NCBI RefSeq assembly: GCF_039503195.1
Contig: NZ_JBCJKP010000002.1
Span: forward strand, 105,925 to 169,924
Reading direction: 5' to 3'
Source of the DNA: Streptomyces mirabilis
GTDB taxonomy: Bacteria > Actinomycetota > Actinomycetes > Streptomycetales > Streptomycetaceae
DNA: 64,000 nt
A program made the position numbers and the translations under genes. Positions 63,354 through 64,000 of this stretch are shown piece by piece. Position 1 is the first letter of the stretch, and each line of letters starts with the position of its first letter. The notes below the pieces were generated by a model, which was not told the DNA's origin, made no database searches, and worked only from the letters and a program-made list of their open reading frames with translations.

Positions 63354-63741
63354 CACAAGACCCGACCCCCCAACCCCCCACCCAACGACCAAAACCCACC
63401 CCCACCACCCACCCACCCCCACCACCCCGAACACCCCCACCCAACCGGACGACCCGATTCAACCCCCCACCAACACCACCCCACCCCCGCACGACCCGGG
63501 CCGGATTTTTGTATCCACTGTGCCGTCAGAGCTTCAGGACGTTGTGGTTGCCGGCGCCGGTTTCCAGCCGGATCCGGGTGACTCCGCAGGTGGCGGCGCG
63601 GTCTCCCGGCGTCTGAGGATGTGCCGGCACCGGCACTGGCCACGCGCGGTCTCCGCCACGTACATCCGTTCGATCTCCGCAGTGTTCCAGCCGAGGAGAC
63701 GGATTCCGCCGCAGCCCAGGGCCACGCCGTCGCAGTGGCCT
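63354..63741. other. right-flank spacer
   Basis: 388 bases. The first 150 are C/A-rich low-complexity DNA. After about 63500 the composition changes, which may mark a junction with a mobile element. No gene was recognised. Confidence 0.4.
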
Positions 63742-64000
63742 ATGAGGAAGCACCCGTACCAGCGCATGGACTGCTTCCCGGCACTGGAGAAGGTTCCGGA
63801 GCAGGTGGTGGAATTCGTCCGGCGGCAGGTCGAACAGCCGCACGGCACGCTGCCGCAACACCGGGCCGAACGGACCGCCAAGCACCACCGGGGCCTGGTC
63901 CGCAAGAAGGCCGGAGCAAAGTACCACCAGCACAAGGCCCGCAGGATCACCGAACGGCCGAACCGCAAGGAAGTCCCGGCAAAGAACCGACCCACGGACC
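63742..64000 (+). CDS. possible Tn3-family transposase N-terminus (DUF4158-like), partial
   Basis: Open frame from ATG 63742 to the window end, at least 86 codons. CFPALEKVPEQVVEFVRRQV followed by RTAKHHRGLVRKKAGAKY resembles the N-terminal region of Tn3-family transposases. The gene runs off the window, so the catalytic part cannot be checked. If correct, a transposon borders the cluster on the right. Confidence 0.4.
   Translation, partial: MRKHPYQRMDCFPALEKVPEQVVEFVRRQVEQPHGTLPQHRAERTAKHHRGLVRKKAGAKYHQHKARRITERPNRKEVPAKNRPTD

Overview
The window is high-G+C actinomycete DNA, most likely from a Streptomyces or close relative. The supporting signs are very high G+C, GTG starts, SARP, gamma-butyrolactone-receptor and LuxR regulators, and type II polyketide synthase genes. 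Most of it (about 8.2 to 63.3 kb) reads as one large, mosaic biosynthetic gene cluster, bordered and punctuated by mobile elements. No rRNA, tRNA or CRISPR array was seen.

Layout: (1) 1-8.2 kb, mixed flank: a dTDP-glucose 4,6-dehydratase behind a deleted IS200/IS605-type remnant, an AhpD-like protein, two frameshifted secreted-protein genes, an IS630 remnant, and a stress-type module (MarR regulator, two NAD(P)-binding proteins, hemerythrin protein) with repeated TGACTA half-sites. (2) 8.2-20.2 kb, tailoring and export: a dTDP-sugar epimerase, a TnpB element, two MFS exporters, a SnoaL-like protein, a cupin, a coupled trio of Fe(II) oxygenase, acyl ligase and hemolysin-family protein, a phytoene-desaturase-like flavoenzyme and an aldo/keto reductase. 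(3) 20.4-31 kb, a leftward core operon of a highly reducing type II PKS: malonyl transacylase, ACP, ketoreductase, two hotdog dehydratases (one without the catalytic His), a KS, a Cys-less CLF, a fused KS-CLF protein, an atypical KSIII and a SnoaL-like protein. The set could build a polyene or other reduced acyl chain. (4) 31-37.5 kb, regulation and oxidation: TetR, FAD monooxygenase, DUF1772 protein, a 42-residue orphan peptide, an XRE/repeat regulator and a LuxR regulator. (5) 37.6-59 kb, a second set with two PPTases, a di-domain ACP, an acyl ligase with altered motifs, a KS that lost all its catalytic residues, a degenerate condensation/thioesterase protein, an acyl-CoA-dehydrogenase-like protein, an aromatase/cyclase, acetyl-CoA carboxylase beta and epsilon subunits, and a nucleotidyltransferase. 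(6) 59.8-63.3 kb, a third SARP and two receptor-type TetR regulators, then a partial gene that may be a Tn3-family transposase.

How it fits together (inference): carboxylase subunits and FabD supply malonyl units, the KS/CLF, KR and DH genes make a reduced chain, and oxygenases, flavoenzymes and cyclases tailor it. MFS proteins export it. ARE-like sites in front of two SARP genes and two receptor genes suggest a butyrolactone/butenolide-type switch. The dTDP-sugar genes suggest glycosylation, but no glycosyltransferase lies in the window.

Two cross-cutting patterns matter. Four IS605-type left ends sit directly against start codons of flanking genes and carry an outward Shine-Dalgarno sequence. 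At least twelve genes are broken by a single missing base, mostly in a G or C run, which looks more like sequence error than decay; those reading frames are described as joined.
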